A DNA stretch of 37,680 nt from the IMG/VR virus record IMGVR_UViG_3300047678_000829, positions 1-37,680 of that record; one strand, written 5' to 3'. Made by a program: the position numbers and the translations under genes. The notes under the pieces were generated by a model, which was given only the letters and a program-made list of their open reading frames with translations, made no database searches and was not told the origin of the DNA. Below are positions 37,354 to 37,680 of this stretch, one piece after another. Position 1 is the first letter of the stretch. Each line of letters starts with the position of its first letter. This DNA is from a virus.

Positions 37354-37680
37354 TTATTTATCTATTTCTCTTTTACCTTGCTCCAATGCGTTGAGGTGAT
37401 TTACGGCACTAATAAACATAAGAGTGAACTCGTAAAAAAAGATAAGATTATGCCTGCTGACGGGCTTTTTAAGCACGGCCATTTGCTTGCTGGTGAGCGC
37501 CCCGGATAACAACTGCCACATTTCTGACTGTATGCTGCTGGGCGAAAAGCAGAAAAAGAACTCCTTTACAATGGCCCAGGCGGCTTCGGGGGTTTGGTGG
37601 GCGAGGAGTTGTTTGTGGAGATCAAGCAGAGCTTCCGGAAGGTTTACCGGGGTAAAATGTGTTGTTGTTGTGTTTTGCAT
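37354..37680 (-). CDS. Hypothetical host protein
   Basis: 108 residues; the ATG is exactly at the window edge (37680), so an upstream extension cannot be excluded. Helical, soluble (LPEALLDLHKQLLAHQTPEAAWAIVKEFFFCFSPSSIQSEMWQLLSGALTSKQMAVL...). It resembles short Bacteroidota proteins of unknown function found in accessory regions. Confidence 0.65.
   Translation of the reverse strand: MQNTTTTHFTPVNLPEALLDLHKQLLAHQTPEAAWAIVKEFFFCFSPSSIQSEMWQLLSGALTSKQMAVLKKPVSRHNLIFFYEFTLMFISAVNHLNALEQGKREIDK

Overview
The window is most of a Mu-like (transposable) contractile-tailed prophage inside a Bacteroidota chromosome, followed on the right by about 2.8 kb of host DNA. The host assignment rests on A-rich, mostly SD-less start regions, a TTTG/TAC-TTTG promoter of the Bacteroidota type over the phage operator, and tail and host gene families I know from Bacteroidota. 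A Chitinophagaceae-like host is my guess, not a demonstration. The left end of the prophage lies outside the window. The right end is probably between about 34748 and 34861.

Layout. (1) Positions 1-9301, all leftward: a Ner-like regulator, a MuA-type DDE transposase and a MuB-type ATPase. An RNA-only stretch (5654-6047) follows, with two tRNA-like elements between three copies of a covarying hairpin. After it comes a tightly overlapping early operon (DUF3164, DUF4406-like, many small unknowns) ending with an N-acetylmuramidase endolysin and a gene carrying an 11-G tract. (2) Positions 9331-10598: an operator/promoter region, then a rightward LexA-like repressor translationally coupled to a small secreted protein. 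(3) Positions 10595-18819, leftward: small and large terminase, gp36-like connector, a portal/gpF/nuclease fusion, tape measure, virion morphogenesis (gpG) and tail terminator. (4) Positions 18920-34279, rightward: ClpP-like prohead protease with scaffold, major capsid protein, a rho-independent terminator, tail sheath, tube, a tail chaperone with a programmed -1 frameshift, baseplate hub/spike/wedge, holin, a one-piece spanin-like lipoprotein, LysM protein, gpJ-like and tail protein I-like genes, fibres and a beta-helix tail spike, then a DNA adenine methylase. (5) After 34862: host genes for a secreted OB-fold-like protein, a lineage-specific hypothetical, a small membrane protein and others, with a 21-bp tandem repeat array.

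How it works together: repressor binding at the 9331-9382 operators would shut off the leftward Ner-like/MuA/MuB operon in the lysogen. After induction, MuA and MuB replicate the genome by transposition. The two divergent late blocks, which start on either side of 18820-18919, then build head and tail. Endolysin (left), holin and spanin (right) release progeny, so the lysis genes are split between opposite arms.

Most unusual points: the tRNA-like/GAAAGA-hairpin array, a G-tract frame switch behind an out-of-frame ATG, a textbook A-AAA-AAG frameshift site with a 13-bp hairpin, a nuclease domain fused to the portal/gpF protein, a recurring SRISHE-coding repeat (inside the holin, as a leader peptide of the methylase, and after it), and interleaved inverted repeats at the end of the late operon. 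All positions were read by eye; no database search or folding program was run.
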